DNA of 7,675 nt from contig JAOZRH010000096.1 in the NCBI GenBank assembly GCA_029931905.1, positions 1 to 7,675 of the forward strand, given 5' to 3'. Below, piece after piece: positions 6,849 through 7,675 of this stretch. The DNA is from Fidelibacterota bacterium (GTDB taxonomy: Bacteria; Fidelibacterota; Fidelibacteria; Fidelibacterales; Fidelibacteraceae). The position numbers were made by a program, and so were the translations under genes. The notes under the pieces were generated by a model, which saw nothing but the letters and a program-made list of their open reading frames with translations, was not told the origin of the DNA and did no database searches. Each line of letters opens with the position of its first letter. Positions within the stretch are counted from its first letter, which is position 1.

Positions 6849-6866
6849 TATCGTATATTTTAGATT

Positions 6867-6872
6867 AGAGGA
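6867..6872 (+). promoter_or_regulatory. Ribosome binding site of the Asp-box protein gene
   Basis: AGAGGA stands three bases before the ATG at 6876. Spacing is short but usable, and the frame from this ATG stays open to the window end. Confidence 0.65.
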
Positions 6873-6875
6873 AAA

Positions 6876-7675
6876 ATGAATATTTTTTATAAAAAGATAT
6901 TAAATTACATAATATATATAGTGTTATTTCTCTGTTTGAATATTTTTCAAACTAATTTATATTGCTACAACAACTTTCTTTTTAAATCATCAACTAATAA
7001 ATTACAAACTGAATATAAAAGTATAAATACAACTCCTTCAGTTGAAATAGATAGTGTTTATGATAATATTAAATGGCACTATTTAGATAAACCTTGGGGA
7101 GCCACTATATCTAGTTTTGTCAAAGGACATAATAACACAATCATTACAAACACAAAAAATGATGGTTGGTATAAATCTAATGATGAAGGAAATTCATGGC
7201 AAAAAATTAATTCCGATATCTCAAATTTACGAATTGCTAATAATGGAAAATATTTACAAATTATTGATGATTCATTATTAGCATCAGAAAATTTAGAAGA
7301 TTGGAGCTATTTAAGTTATATTCCATTTCCAAAATTAATTGTTACACCAAATGATGTTTATTATTCCATCAGCAAAGATTCACTATTTATTAGCAAAGAC
7401 AATGGAAATTCTTGGATTTATCATAAACGCCCAATAACAGAAAGTAAATATTACATTCCAATTTGTTTCTCATCAGATAGTATTTTATATTTAGGTACAT
7501 ATTTTGAAGAAAAATCTTCGTTATATGCATTAAAAAACGATAGCAGTGATTGGGAATTAATAAAAGATTTCGATTTTAACCCATCTTCAGAAATTAAATC
7601 ATTAAAAATGATGTCCAAAGATAATTTATTGATTGATGTTCAATGTTGCGCAATCTATAATTACAATATTTCAAA
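6876..7675 (+). CDS. Exported Asp-box (BNR) repeat beta-propeller protein (partial, N-terminus)
   Basis: An ATG-initiated frame with no stop for 266 codons, cut by the right edge. The N-terminus MNIFYKK followed by a hydrophobic stretch at about 8-28 is a signal peptide or membrane anchor; C30 lies just after it, but LYC is a poor lipobox. Two Asp-box motifs of the S-x-D-x-G-x-x-W type are present: SNDEGNSW (101-108) and SKDNGNSW (173-180), about 72 residues apart. Such turns occur in beta-propellers of sialidase, Ycf48 and sortilin type. Two further Trp turns (NLEDWSYL at 139-146 and DSSDWELI at 222-229) may be degenerate blades. No sialidase arginine-triad or FRIP motif is seen in this part, so I do not call an enzyme; binding or a structural surface role is as likely. 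It starts 43 bases after the glycosyltransferase stop. The missing C-terminus would show any sorting domain. Confidence 0.8.
   Translation, partial: MNIFYKKILNYIIYIVLFLCLNIFQTNLYCYNNFLFKSSTNKLQTEYKSINTTPSVEIDSVYDNIKWHYLDKPWGATISSFVKGHNNTIITNTKNDGWYKSNDEGNSWQKINSDISNLRIANNGKYLQIIDDSLLASENLEDWSYLSYIPFPKLIVTPNDVYYSISKDSLFISKDNGNSWIYHKRPITESKYYIPICFSSDSILYLGTYFEEKSSLYALKNDSSDWELIKDFDFNPSSEIKSLKMMSKDNLLIDVQCCAIYNYNIS

Noticed and set aside
1..7675. Defence, toxin-antitoxin, CRISPR, retron or mobile system
   Set aside because: No nuclease, transposase, integrase, reverse transcriptase or spaced repeat array was found on either strand; all genes fit housekeeping or envelope families.

Overview
The window is very AT-rich, well under one-third G+C on both strands, and consists of tightly packed bacterial genes. 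It holds eight protein-coding genes, the outermost two cut by the window edges. I see no RNA gene, insertion sequence, CRISPR array or phage gene. A DUF5683-type protein, an exported Asp-box protein and the overall gene style suggest a member of the Fibrobacteres-Chlorobi-Bacteroidetes (FCB) group. Four of the eight starts carry clear Shine-Dalgarno sequences, which classical Bacteroidia mostly lack. That favours a Chlorobi, Ignavibacteria or Kapabacteria-like lineage. This placement is inference, not proof.

Left half, minus strand (3242 down to 1): a compact run reads leftwards as an ABC-type ATPase with eroded motifs, protein-L-isoaspartate O-methyltransferase (pcm), a small exported DUF5683-type protein, and a sodium-coupled transporter of the NSS/SNF family that leaves the window at its left end. 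The last three genes are separated by 0 and 7 bases and are almost certainly one transcript. The ATPase lies 63 bases upstream of pcm and may share that transcript.

Centre (3243-3478): a 236-base divergent intergenic region. It carries a 12-bp inverted repeat with a 10-base loop and a 13-bp direct repeat at 26-base spacing. It should contain the promoters for both directions.

Right half, plus strand (3479 to the end): a Nif3/YbgI-family dinuclear-metal protein is followed 14 bases later by a 595-residue lipoprotein of the glycosyl-hydrolase-like GHL10 family, related to E. coli DigH/YddW. Next come a family 2 glycosyltransferase resembling dolichyl-phosphate-sugar synthases and the start of an exported Asp-box (BNR) beta-propeller protein. 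The GHL10 enzyme, the glycosyltransferase and the Asp-box protein point loosely to envelope or glycan work.

Most of the window is ordinary housekeeping and envelope content, and I do not see a convincing new multi-gene system. The items most worth a second look are the ATPase that keeps Walker A and B but has lost the ABC signature, Q-loop and H-loop residues, a perfect 20-bp palindrome across the glycosyltransferase stop codon, and the repeats in the divergent promoter region.
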